From Nonomuraea basaltis (GTDB lineage: Bacteria > Actinomycetota > Actinomycetes > Streptosporangiales > Streptosporangiaceae), in NCBI RefSeq assembly GCF_005893125.1, contig NZ_VCJS01000116.1, positions 1 to 39,034 of the forward strand: a DNA stretch of 39,034 bases. Direction: 5' to 3'. The position numbers were made by a program, and so were the translations under genes. Below are positions 1 to 7,909 of the stretch, one piece after another. Numbering within the stretch: the stretch's first letter is position 1; every line of letters begins with the position of its first letter. The notes under the pieces were generated by a model. It searched no databases. It saw only the letters and a list, made by a program, of their open reading frames with translations, and was not told the origin of the DNA.

Positions 1-1
1 T

Positions 2-1237
2 CCCGACCCCGCCCGCCCGTTCCACCTGCGGGTCGTGGACGACTACGGACTGCGGGCACCCTTCGCCGCCCCCGGCCAGGTCGTCCTCGTCGCGGCCGAT
101 GACGAGAGCGTCAAGGTGCCCACCGGCCGGTACGGCCGTCGCATGTCCGGCGGCCTGGAGTTCCTCCCGGAGCGTCCACGCCGGACATTCCACCGGCCCC
201 GCAGGCGTAGCGCCTCCCGCGCGGCCCTTCGCCCGGAAGGGCCGGTGCAGCTCCGCATCGCGCACGCGTGGTCCAGGGTTCTCGACGTGCCCCTAGAGAG
301 CATCACGCTCGACGGCAACTTCTTCGAGCTCGGCGGCGGTTCCCTGGCCGCGATGCGGGCGGTGATGGAGCTGGACGGACTCGTGTCGCTCACCGATCTG
401 ATGCGGAACTCCACCCTCGGGCCGCTGTCCATGGTGGTCCAGACTCGGCTGGACGAGGGCGCCGGGGCGGACCCGGGCCTGCTCCGAGCCCTGTCGGAGA
501 ACCCGGGCAACGCCCGGTGCGCCCTGGTCTGCCTCCCCTACGCCGGCGGCACGGCCATCGACTTCGAACCGCTGGCCGCCGCCCTCGGCAAGGCGGATGA
601 CATCGGCGTCTACAGCGTCGAACTCCCCGGGCACGACGCCGGGCATCCTGGCGAGCCTCTCTTGTCCGTACGGGAGGCCGCCCGGCTGCTGGCGGACGAG
701 ATCCGCACCACCCTCGCCGGGGACGTGCTGCTTTGGGGCCACTGCGTCGGTTCGGCACTGGCGGTGGAGACGGCACGCCTGATGGAGGCGGCAGGCAGCC
801 CGCCTCTGCACGTTTTCGTGGCCGGCAAGCTCCTTCACGACGCCGGCATCATGCGCGAGGCCGTGCGCCAGGCGGACACGATGAGCGACGACGACATCAT
901 GGCCTGGCTGGCCGGCGTGACCGAAGTCGGCCCGCTCACGCCCGACCAGGCGGCCTTCGTGGCGAGAGTGTTCAGGCACGACTCCCGCTCCGCCAACGCT
1001 TACCTGCTCGCGCAGGCCGAAGAGGGGACCGGGGCCACGCTCGGCGTCCCCCTCACGGCCGTGTACGCCACCGACGACCCGCTCACTCCCGAGTACGGCC
1101 GGCGATACGAGGAATGGTCGTTGTTCTCCGCCGCGCCCAGGCTCGCGGAAGTCGGCCCGGCCGGCCACTACTTCTGCAGCACGGCTCCGCACGCCGTGGC
1201 CGACCTGGTGCGCTCGCTATGGAAAGAAGGGCACTGA
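2..1237 (+). CDS. Nonribosomal peptide synthetase C-terminus: adenylation remnant, carrier protein, Cys-type thioesterase (5' partial)
   Basis: The reading frame is open to the left edge, so this is the last part of a larger synthetase. Numbered from the GTG at 35, residues 1-45 resemble the end of an adenylation N-subdomain (a TGD-like PTGRYGR, then LEFL), but the A8-A10 motifs and catalytic lysine do not follow. A short Arg-rich linker leads to a carrier domain (about 70-135) with FFELGGGSL; Ser103 would take the phosphopantetheine arm. An alpha/beta-hydrolase thioesterase fills about 160-398. Its nucleophile elbow reads GHCVG, so Cys237 replaces the usual serine; the acid is near Asp347/348 and the base is His378 (GPAGHYF). 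The domain should release the finished peptide from the carrier. azlC starts one base after the stop, which suggests one transcript. The domain calls are firm; the product is unknown. Confidence 0.88.
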   Translation, partial: PDPARPFHLRVVDDYGLRAPFAAPGQVVLVAADDESVKVPTGRYGRRMSGGLEFLPERPRRTFHRPRRRSASRAALRPEGPVQLRIAHAWSRVLDVPLESITLDGNFFELGGGSLAAMRAVMELDGLVSLTDLMRNSTLGPLSMVVQTRLDEGAGADPGLLRALSENPGNARCALVCLPYAGGTAIDFEPLAAALGKADDIGVYSVELPGHDAGHPGEPLLSVREAARLLADEIRTTLAGDVLLWGHCVGSALAVETARLMEAAGSPPLHVFVAGKLLHDAGIMREAVRQADTMSDDDIMAWLAGVTEVGPLTPDQAAFVARVFRHDSRSANAYLLAQAEEGTGATLGVPLTAVYATDDPLTPEYGRRYEEWSLFSAAPRLAEVGPAGHYFCSTAPHAVADLVRSLWKEGH

Positions 1238-1238
1238 G

Positions 1239-1985
1239 ATGTCCACCGCCAACCCATCCGAGGCGTTGACGCCGTCCCGGCAATTCCTGGCCGGGGCCAG
1301 GAGCACGATGCCCTTCCTCGCCTCCGCCATCCCCATGGGCATCGCGGGAGGCGTGCTGGGCTTGTCCAGCGGGCTGTCAGAGTTCGAGACCCTGGCCCTG
1401 GCCATGGCCGTGAACTCCGGCACCGCACAGTTCGTCGGCTTCGCGCTGATAGCCGATGGCACGAGCTGGCCCGCGATCATTCTCACCACGGCCATCCTGG
1501 GCCTGCGGATGCTGCTGTACTCCACGATCCTGATCCCGTACGTCAAAGAGGTTCCCCAGCGCTGGCGTGTGATCCTCGGCTTCGGGCTGATCGACGAGGT
1601 GTTCTTCGTGGCGATCGAACGCCTGCGCAAGGGCCGGCTGACCCACAGCAAGCACCTGTTCTTCCTCGGGGCGTCGGCGACGTTGTACGTCACCTGGATG
1701 CTGTGCACGGTGATCGGAATGTCGCTCGGGTCCGCCGTGCCCGACGTGGAGAAGCTCGGCCTCGACTTCCCGGTGACCGGCATGTTCGTCGCCATGCTCG
1801 CTATCGGGCTGGCGAACTGGCGAGTGGGCGCCGCCATCTGCTCCGCGGGAGTGACCGTCATGGTGGCGCAGGGCCTGCCGTACAACCTCGGCGTGGTTCT
1901 GGCCGCGGTCGTCGGCGCGGCGGTCGGTGCCGGGTGCGAGCGGGCGACCAAGAACAAGGCCAAGGTCAAGGAGAACGTGGGATGA
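1239..1985 (+). CDS. azlC: AzlC-family branched-chain amino acid exporter, large subunit
   Basis: This 248-residue membrane protein carries the family N-terminal pattern MPFLASAIPMGIAGGVLG, followed by the NSGTAQF segment and LGLRMLLYS, which are typical of AzlC. Several hydrophobic helices are visible and the C-terminus is a short lysine-rich tail. AzlC pairs with AzlD to export branched-chain amino acids and related compounds across the cytoplasmic membrane. The ATG lies one base after the synthetase stop and the end overlaps azlD by four bases, so the three genes are probably translated together. The position next to a peptide synthetase raises the possibility that the pair exports that product or a precursor amino acid, which is inference. 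Confidence 0.9.
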   Translation: MSTANPSEALTPSRQFLAGARSTMPFLASAIPMGIAGGVLGLSSGLSEFETLALAMAVNSGTAQFVGFALIADGTSWPAIILTTAILGLRMLLYSTILIPYVKEVPQRWRVILGFGLIDEVFFVAIERLRKGRLTHSKHLFFLGASATLYVTWMLCTVIGMSLGSAVPDVEKLGLDFPVTGMFVAMLAIGLANWRVGAAICSAGVTVMVAQGLPYNLGVVLAAVVGAAVGAGCERATKNKAKVKENVG

Positions 1986-2302
1986 ATGTGGCGCTGCTGA
2001 TCCTCGGCATGGGGCTGGTCAGTTTCCTGCCCCGGTATCTGCCGCTGGCGGTCCTCGCCGACCGGGAAATGCCACCGCTGGTGGAGACCCTGCTGAGATA
2101 CACGCCGCCGGCGGTGCTCGCCGCGCTGGTGTTCCCGGCCATTCTCGCACCGTCGGGCAAGGGCATCGAGGTGACGCTGGTGAATCCTTATCTGATCGGT
2201 GGTGTGGTCACCTTCGCGGCGGGCCTGATATCGAAAAGATTCCTGCTGTCCACGTCGATCGGCATAGCGGCGTTCTATTTGAGTCGCTGGCTTATCGGCT
2301 GA
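1982..2302 (+). CDS. azlD: AzlD-family transporter small subunit
   Basis: This is a 106-residue protein with about four hydrophobic segments. It begins MNVALLILGMGLVSFLPRYL, and the PRYLP element near residue 18 is characteristic of AzlD. It should form the membrane complex with AzlC. The ATG is inside the azlC stop region in an ATGA overlap, a standard sign of translational coupling; a longer in-frame extension upstream lies wholly inside azlC and is not credible. The call as family member is secure; the substrate is not. Confidence 0.88.
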   Translation: MNVALLILGMGLVSFLPRYLPLAVLADREMPPLVETLLRYTPPAVLAALVFPAILAPSGKGIEVTLVNPYLIGGVVTFAAGLISKRFLLSTSIGIAAFYLSRWLIG

Positions 2303-2475
2303 CGGGCAGTGCTCTGTACGTGTGATTGGAGAGCCATTTGTTTGGAACGAGACAATGCCGATGTGACCTGGCCTTATGTAGTTGAAGATCGCATTATCAA
2401 AATGTCGGTACGCACGCTTACCGGTTGCGCTGAAACCCTTGCGGGCGAACCGGAACCTGATTAATCTGAGGACCC
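2303..2475. other. Intergenic region before the AbgT-family gene, relatively AT-rich
   Basis: This 173-base gap is visibly richer in A and T than its surroundings and has no convincing gene. It must hold the promoter of the transporter that follows. A TTGAAG at 2382-2387 resembles a -35 box, but no well-spaced -10 box is obvious. A GAGG at 2467-2470 is the likely ribosome binding site. Confidence 0.4.
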
Positions 2476-4023
2476 ATGTCCACCCCCCTGACCGTGGAAG
2501 CAGAGTCGCGTTCGCTTAGAGCGACGATGCGCGTTCTGAATGGCATTGAGCGCGCCGGAAACAGACTCCCCCATCCGTTCTGGATATTCATCATCCTGAG
2601 CGCCTTTCTCATGGTGCTGAGCTGGGCGCTGGCGGCTATGAACGTCTCGGCGGTCAACCCCGCCGACAACAAACCCGTCGTCGCCCAGAACCTGCTGTCC
2701 GCCGAGGGCGTCGCGCTGATGCTCGGCGACGCCATCGAGAACTTCGCCGCCTTCCCCGCGCTCGGCACGGTCCTGGTGGTCATGCTCGGCGTGGCCGTGG
2801 CCGACAAGACCGGGCTGCTGGCCGCCGTGCTCAGGCGCGGCATCTCCCGGGTGCCGGCGCGGTGGGTGACCTTCGCGCTCGCTTTCACCGGCATGATCTC
2901 CCACGTGGCCGCCGACTCGGCGTACATCGTGCTGATCCCGCTGGGCGGGCTGGCCTTCTACGCGGTCGGCCGCAACCCGATCATCGGCGTGATCGTGGCC
3001 TACGTCTCGGTCGCGGCCGGCTTCGACGCCAGCCCCGTGGTCACCCCGACCGACGTCATCCTGGGCGGCATCACCACCGAGGCCGCGCACACCGTCGACC
3101 CCAGTGTCACCGTCACGCCGCTGGCCAACTACTTCTTCTCCCTCGGTTCCTCGGTTGTGCTCGCCGCCGTCATCACGCTGGTGACGGAGACCCTCCTCAC
3201 CAAGCGGGCGAAGAGCGTGCCGATCGACGACGACGCCGACGTCGGCAACCTGGGCGACCTCAGCCTGTCCGACCTGGAGCGGCGCGGTCTGCGCCGGTCC
3301 GGCATCGCGCTGATCGTGATCGCCGCGCTGATCGCGCTGGCCATCTTCCCGTCCTTCTCGCCGCTGCGCGACGAGAAGGGCGACCTGGCGTTCGGCCCGC
3401 TGCTGGGTGCGGTCGCCCTCCTGATCGGCGTCGCCTTCTGCATCGTCGGCATCGTCTACGGGCGCACCGTCGGCACCATCAAGCAGAGCAGCGACGTGCC
3501 CAACTTCATGGCGCACGGCATGAAAGAGATGGCCCCGGTCATCGTGCTGTTCTTCGCCATCTCGCAGTTCCTGGCCTACTTCAGGTGGACCAACATCGGC
3601 ACGATCCTCGCGGTCAAGGGCGCCGACCTGCTCAAAGCGGCCGGGATCAACGGCCCGGTGGTGTTCCTCGGCATCCTGCTCATCGTCACGATCATCAATC
3701 TGCTGATCACCAGCGGCTCCGCCCAGTGGGCGCTGGTCGGCCCGGTGTTCGTGCCGATGCTGATGCTGCTGGACATCCCGGCGGAGACCACCCAGGCGCT
3801 CTACCGCATCGCCGACTCCTGCACCAACGCGCTGTCGCCGATGAGCCCCTTCTTCGTGCTGGTGCTCGGGTTCGTCCAGCGCTACCGCAAGTCTGCCGGC
3901 ATCGGCACCCTGATGGCCCTCGTCCTGCCCCTGTGCCTGGTGATGCTCGTCGCCTGGACGCTGCTCTTCTTCGCGTGGTGGGCGCTCGGCATTCCCCTCG
4001 GACCGGGCGTTCCCGTCCGGTAA
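2476..4023 (+). CDS. AbgT-family transporter (p-aminobenzoyl-glutamate transporter family)
   Basis: This 515-residue integral membrane protein has the family hallmarks: an opening GNRLPHPFWIFIIL, the SHVAADSAYIVLIPLGG segment around residues 140-155, an AAGFDASPVVTPTDVILGG loop near 185-200, and a C-terminal SGSAQWALVGPVFVPM plus SPMSPFF. About a dozen hydrophobic helices are visible. Characterised members import p-aminobenzoyl-glutamate, a folate breakdown product, or export sulfonamides by proton exchange. The start follows a GAGG at good distance. An M20 peptidase that could split an aminobenzoyl-glutamate-type amide lies 25 bases downstream, which favours uptake and hydrolysis as the joint role. 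Confidence 0.9.
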   Translation: MSTPLTVEAESRSLRATMRVLNGIERAGNRLPHPFWIFIILSAFLMVLSWALAAMNVSAVNPADNKPVVAQNLLSAEGVALMLGDAIENFAAFPALGTVLVVMLGVAVADKTGLLAAVLRRGISRVPARWVTFALAFTGMISHVAADSAYIVLIPLGGLAFYAVGRNPIIGVIVAYVSVAAGFDASPVVTPTDVILGGITTEAAHTVDPSVTVTPLANYFFSLGSSVVLAAVITLVTETLLTKRAKSVPIDDDADVGNLGDLSLSDLERRGLRRSGIALIVIAALIALAIFPSFSPLRDEKGDLAFGPLLGAVALLIGVAFCIVGIVYGRTVGTIKQSSDVPNFMAHGMKEMAPVIVLFFAISQFLAYFRWTNIGTILAVKGADLLKAAGINGPVVFLGILLIVTIINLLITSGSAQWALVGPVFVPMLMLLDIPAETTQALYRIADSCTNALSPMSPFFVLVLGFVQRYRKSAGIGTLMALVLPLCLVMLVAWTLLFFAWWALGIPLGPGVPVR

Positions 4024-4036
4024 TTCCCTCTAGATT

Positions 4037-4041
4037 AAGGA
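4037..4041 (+). promoter_or_regulatory. Ribosome binding site deciding the GTG start of the M20 peptidase
   Basis: AAGGA lies seven bases before the GTG at 4049. It supports that GTG over the ATG at 4064, which would leave the site too far upstream. Confidence 0.6.
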
Positions 4042-4048
4042 TTCTTCA

Positions 4049-5188
4049 GTGACACCGGCTCCCATGTGGACCCACCAGGCCCTTCCCGCCATGCTCGGCG
4101 ACCTGCGCAGGCTCGTCGAGCTGGAGAGCCCGAGCGACGACAAGCCACTGCTCGACCGGGCACTCGACGAGATCGGGGACTGGGCCGCCGACCGCATCGG
4201 GCAGCCGGAGCAGCTCCACCGCCACGACGGCGGGCGCCACGGCGACGTGCTGGAGCTGACCTACCACGGCACGGCCCCCGGCTTCGTCCTGCTGGTCGGC
4301 CACTACGACACCGTCTGGCCGGCCGGCACCCTCGCCGGCTGGCCGTGGCAGGTCAGCGACGGCATCATCAGCGCGCCCGGCGTCTTCGACATGAAGACCG
4401 GCCTGGTCCAGGCGGTCTGGGCGGTGCGCGGGCTGCGGGAGCTCGGGCTCCCGCACCCATCCGTACACCTGCTGTTCAACGGCGACGAGGAGATCGGCAG
4501 CCCGGCCTCCCGCGGGCGGATCGAGGCGGCCAGCGAGGACGCGCTGGCCACCCTGGTCTTCGAGGGCGCCATCGACGGGGCGGTCAAGACCGCCCGCAAG
4601 GGGGTGGGCATCTTCCAGGTGACCGCCACCGGCATCGAGGCGCACGCCGGGCTCGACCCCACCGCGGGCGCCAGCGCCGTCCACGCCCTGGCCGCGCTGA
4701 TCACCCAGATCACCGCGCTGGGCGCGCTCGAGCGCGGCACCACCGTCAACGTCGGCCTCGTCAGAGGCGGCACCGGCACCAACGTCACCGCAGGCGAAGC
4801 CACGTGCGGCATCGACGTGCGCGTCTCGGACCCGGCAGAGATGGCCCGCATAGACGCCGCGCTGGCCGCGTTGCGCTCACCCGACCCGCGCGTTTCCGTC
4901 GCGCTCACCGGCGGGTGGAACCGGCCTCCCATGACGCCCAACCCCGCCTCGGAAGACCTGTTCGCCAGGGCGTACAAGGCGGCCATCGAACAGGGCTTGG
5001 AACTGCGCCAGGCAGGCGTGGGCGGCGCCAGCGACGCCAACTTCGTCTCCGCGCTCGGCCGGCCCGTGCTGGACGGGCTGGGGCCCGTCGGAGCGGGCTC
5101 CCACTCCCGCTCGGAGCACGCCATCGTCGATCACATACCGGAACGCACGGCGCTCACCATGGGCATCATCTCCAGCCTCGCCGACTAG
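4049..5188 (+). CDS. M20-family zinc metallopeptidase, glutamate carboxypeptidase (CPG2)-like
   Basis: This 379-residue cytosolic hydrolase has the dinuclear zinc site of M20: GHYDTVW (His85, Asp87), GVFDMKTG (bridging Asp114), GDEEIGS (catalytic Glu147, ligand Glu148) and a late His in GAGSHSRSEHA. The dimerisation domain sits between about 180 and 300. CPG2-type members cleave the C-terminal glutamate from folate or p-aminobenzoyl-glutamate. The gap to the transporter gene is only 25 bases with its own ribosome site, so an operon is likely. A general dipeptidase or amidohydrolase role cannot be excluded from sequence alone. Confidence 0.88.
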   Translation: MTPAPMWTHQALPAMLGDLRRLVELESPSDDKPLLDRALDEIGDWAADRIGQPEQLHRHDGGRHGDVLELTYHGTAPGFVLLVGHYDTVWPAGTLAGWPWQVSDGIISAPGVFDMKTGLVQAVWAVRGLRELGLPHPSVHLLFNGDEEIGSPASRGRIEAASEDALATLVFEGAIDGAVKTARKGVGIFQVTATGIEAHAGLDPTAGASAVHALAALITQITALGALERGTTVNVGLVRGGTGTNVTAGEATCGIDVRVSDPAEMARIDAALAALRSPDPRVSVALTGGWNRPPMTPNPASEDLFARAYKAAIEQGLELRQAGVGGASDANFVSALGRPVLDGLGPVGAGSHSRSEHAIVDHIPERTALTMGIISSLAD

Positions 5189-5217
5189 GCCGCCACGGGC
5201 CGTGTGACACCCCACAA

Positions 5218-5256
5218 AATGCAGAACTGTACTTCTGAGAGGTATAGTTCTGCATT
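5218..5256. repeat. 39-nt near-perfect palindrome upstream of the ATPase/DUF234 gene
   Basis: AATGCAGAACTGTAC at 5218-5232 faces GTATAGTTCTGCATT at 5242-5256. All base pairs match except one G-T pair (5229/5245). The symmetry continues inward with another G-T pair and two matches around a three-base centre (5236-5238). The outer 11 bases of each arm match perfectly. It has no T-tract, so it does not look like a terminator. TATAGT at 5243-5248, inside the right arm, resembles a -10 box, so a repressor bound here would block transcription of the gene that follows. The symmetry is seen; the operator role is inference. Confidence 0.75.
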
Positions 5257-5273
5257 GACGCTTCACCGTTCAT

Positions 5274-5282
5274 GGGGAGAGG
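5274..5282 (+). promoter_or_regulatory. Purine-rich ribosome site supporting a TTG start at 5285
   Basis: GGGGAGAGG lies just before the TTG at 5285. Starting there leaves the palindrome at 5218-5256 outside the protein, which is more sensible than the in-frame GTG at 5204, which would translate it. Confidence 0.5.
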
Positions 5283-5284
5283 CC

Positions 5285-6763
5285 TTGATCGTTAAGCCGG
5301 AGCGGGTCTTCGATCGGGTGAGGGAGTGGCAGGGTCTCTCGGGCTTCGTGGCGCCGCAGCGACGACCCGCGGCGCTGGCAGGCGCCACGCTCGGGGTCGT
5401 CAGCGGGCGGCGGCGGCAAGGGAAGAGCTTTCTTCTGCACGCTCTGGCGGAGGCGACCGGTGGGATGTACTTCGCCGCCACCGAGGCGACGGAGGCCGAA
5501 TCGCTGCGGCACTTCACCGCAGCCCTCACGCGGTACACCCGGGAGGTCGTGGAGACCCCCTTCCGGGACTGGAACGATGCGATTCCCTACATGTTCCGGT
5601 GCTTCCGTGAGCGGCCGGTGCCGCTGATCATCGATGAATTCCCATTCCTCACCAGGGTCTCGCCGGCATTGCCGTCCATCATTCAGCGGGAGCTCGGGCC
5701 TGGGGGAAGCGGGCGGGAGAGCGCCGCGCGGCTGATCCTTTGCGGATCGGCCATGTCCGTGATGGGTAGGCTCCTCTCCGGGCAGGCGCCGCTGCGCGGG
5801 CGAGCCGGACTGGAGCTCATGCTTCATCCGTTCCGCTATCGGGACGCGGCCGAATTCTGGGGGATCACCGACCCGCGACTGGCCATATTGGTGCACGCGA
5901 TCGTGGGCGGGACTCCTGCCTATCGGTACGAGTTCACGCAGGGTGACGTTCCGGAAGATCTCGACGACTTCGATTCCTGGGTGGTCAGGACCGCACTCAA
6001 TCCTCAGACGCCGCTCTTCCGTGAGGCACGTTATCTCCTGGCGGAGGAGTCGGATATTCGTGATCCGGCCCTTTACCACTCGGTGTTGGCTGCCATTGCG
6101 AGCGGGAACTCCACGAATGGAGGAATCGCCAACTTCGTAGGGCGGAAGTCGGACCAGATCACGCATCCGCTCACTGTTCTGGAGGACTGCGCGCTCGTCA
6201 CGCGGGAGCCCGACCTTTTCCGGTCCGGGCGGGCCCGTTACCGCATCGTGGAGCCGCTGATCACGTTCTATGAGGCGATCATGCGGCGGCGGTGGCCGGA
6301 ACTGGAGATCTATCGGGCGGAAACCGTGTGGCAGGCGGTCAGGCAGACGTTTCTCGCTCAGGTCGTCGGGCCGCACTTCGAGTCACTGTGCCGCGATTTC
6401 GTCCTTGATGCGGAGGACACCATATTCGGAGAGTTTCCGGTCGAGATCGGCTCAGGTGTGGTGCCTGATCCGGCGAACAGGACTCAGATCGAGGTCGATG
6501 TGGTGGCGCTTGCGGCCCAGGAGCCCGGGCGGCCGCGACGGATCCTGTCGCTCGGTGAGGCCAAGTGGGGTGAGGTGATGGGGCGTCATCATCTCGAACG
6601 GCTGGCGAGGGCGCGCGATCTGCTGGACCGGAAGGGATACGACACGCGAGACACCGTTCTGGCCTGCTACGGGGGAGTGGGCTTCAGCGAGGAGTTGCAG
6701 GCGTCGGTCGACGGGGATGCCCGTGTCCGCCTGGTTGGGCTTGAGCGGTTGTATCTGGTGTGA
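5285..6763 (+). CDS. Archaeal-type ATPase with C-terminal DUF234 (PD-(D/E)XK-like) domain
   Basis: This 492-residue protein starts MIVKPERVFDR. Walker A is GRRRQGKS (41-48) and Walker B is LIIDEF (114-119). A winged-helix-like segment lies at about 262-315 (ANFVGRKSDQI). The C-terminus has EVDVV (Asp405) followed by GEAKW (Glu425, Lys427), the spacing of a PD-(D/E)XK nuclease-like fold, as in DUF234. Proteins of this family are patchily spread in archaea and bacteria and their function is poorly known; a DNA- or stress-linked role is usually supposed. The gene uses more A/T-ending codons (for example TTT, CTT, CGA, GAA) than its neighbours, suggesting transfer. Its stop overlaps the next reading frame. 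A decayed relative of its C-terminus lies at 8039-8494. Confidence 0.85.
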   Translation: MIVKPERVFDRVREWQGLSGFVAPQRRPAALAGATLGVVSGRRRQGKSFLLHALAEATGGMYFAATEATEAESLRHFTAALTRYTREVVETPFRDWNDAIPYMFRCFRERPVPLIIDEFPFLTRVSPALPSIIQRELGPGGSGRESAARLILCGSAMSVMGRLLSGQAPLRGRAGLELMLHPFRYRDAAEFWGITDPRLAILVHAIVGGTPAYRYEFTQGDVPEDLDDFDSWVVRTALNPQTPLFREARYLLAEESDIRDPALYHSVLAAIASGNSTNGGIANFVGRKSDQITHPLTVLEDCALVTREPDLFRSGRARYRIVEPLITFYEAIMRRRWPELEIYRAETVWQAVRQTFLAQVVGPHFESLCRDFVLDAEDTIFGEFPVEIGSGVVPDPANRTQIEVDVVALAAQEPGRPRRILSLGEAKWGEVMGRHHLERLARARDLLDRKGYDTRDTVLACYGGVGFSEELQASVDGDARVRLVGLERLYLV

Positions 6764-7872
6764 CGACTGTGTCCTTATGGGGCGAATGTGTAGTTCGGTC
6801 GCACTTCACTGTCGGTTCACCCACCGACCTGCCGAAAGAGATCTACGGGGGCGCCTGGGCCGCCGGACACGTCCAGGGGATCGCCATCGACCAGCGCAAG
6901 GGGTTCATGTACTTCTCGTTCACCAACCTGCTGGTCAAGACCGATCTCAAAGGCAACCCGGTCGGCTCGGTGACGGGCTTCACCGGGCACCTCGGCGATC
7001 TGGACTTCAACGCCAAGGACGGCCGCGTGTACGGCTCCCTCGAATACAAGGCGCAGGAGTCGTTCTACATCGCGATCTTCGATGCCGACCGCATCACCAG
7101 CATGAACATGGACGCTCAGTCCACTGGCATCATCAAGACCGTCTACCTCAAGGAGGTCGTGGCCGACTATGTGGCGGACATGAACGGGGACGGCAAGTTC
7201 GACGGGAACGTCGCCAACACCCCCGACCACCGGTACGGCTGCAGCGGCATCGACGGCCTGTCCTTCGGGCCCGAGTTCGGCAAGAAGCACGGCAAGCAGA
7301 AGCTCACGGTGGCGTACGGCATCTACTCCAACCTGGAGCGGCAGGACAACGACCACCAGGTCCTGCTCCAGTACGACATCCAGCAGTGGAAGAAGTACGA
7401 GCGGCCGCTCACGGAGAGCGCCCCGCACACCAGCGGTCCCGAGCAGGCCGACGGCAAGTACTTCGCCTTCACCGGGAACACCACGTACGGCGTGCAGAAC
7501 CTCGATTACGACGAGTACACCGGCAACTGGATGATGGCCGTGTACAAGGGCAAGAAGCCGCAGTTCCCCAACTACTCGTTCTTCATGGTGAACGGTGACG
7601 AGCCGCCCAGGAATGGGGACATCGTGGGGCAGCCGCGGCCCGAGCAGGGCAAGCTGCTCACCCTGGCGCCGGGCGGCCTCCAGCACGACGCCTCAGGCGT
7701 CAGGGGATGGGAGTTCACCGGCGAGTACGGCCTGATCTCGCTGGGCGGCGGCCGATACTACGTCTCCAAGGCCGGGACGGTCATGGAGGAGGGTGTCACC
7801 AAGCAGACCAGCCACGCACAGCTGTACGGGTGGACCGGCAAGACGCCGACGCCCTTCGAGAAGGTCGGCTGA
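6760..7872 (+). CDS. Conserved hypothetical beta-propeller-like protein, possibly 5'-truncated
   Basis: The 370-residue frame begins at a GTG overlapping the ATPase stop, without a convincing ribosome site. From residue 16 on (FTVGSPTDLPKEIYGG) it reads as a well-kept protein rich in short strand-turn units such as GHVQGIAIDQ, GHLGDLDFN and GCSGIDGLSFG, as in beta-propellers. DMNGDGKFDG at about 140-149 has the spaced Asp/Asn pattern of a calcium-binding loop. Such a protein would normally be secreted, yet residues 1-15 contain no signal peptide. The codons here show the usual high GC bias, unlike the upstream ATPase gene. The reading I favour is that insertion of the ATPase gene removed the original 5' end. 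No enzyme motif is recognised. Confidence 0.65.
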   Translation: MTTVSLWGECVVRSHFTVGSPTDLPKEIYGGAWAAGHVQGIAIDQRKGFMYFSFTNLLVKTDLKGNPVGSVTGFTGHLGDLDFNAKDGRVYGSLEYKAQESFYIAIFDADRITSMNMDAQSTGIIKTVYLKEVVADYVADMNGDGKFDGNVANTPDHRYGCSGIDGLSFGPEFGKKHGKQKLTVAYGIYSNLERQDNDHQVLLQYDIQQWKKYERPLTESAPHTSGPEQADGKYFAFTGNTTYGVQNLDYDEYTGNWMMAVYKGKKPQFPNYSFFMVNGDEPPRNGDIVGQPRPEQGKLLTLAPGGLQHDASGVRGWEFTGEYGLISLGGGRYYVSKAGTVMEEGVTKQTSHAQLYGWTGKTPTPFEKVG

Positions 7873-7909
7873 CGGTAGCCCGGCCGCCCCGGCCGCCCCG
7901 CGAGGCCGG

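Noticed and set aside
2461..3516. Long minus-strand frame (351 codons) opposite the AbgT-family gene
   Set aside because: It is rich in Asp, Arg, Gly and His with no motif, as expected from the complement of a GC-rich membrane protein gene.
5218..5256. Rho-independent terminator for the M20 peptidase gene
   Set aside because: There is a strong stem but no T-tract on either side, and a -10-like element lies in the arm.
5204..5284. Upstream GTG start of the ATPase/DUF234 gene
   Set aside because: It would translate the palindrome; the TTG at 5285 has a purine-rich ribosome site and gives a cleaner N-terminus.
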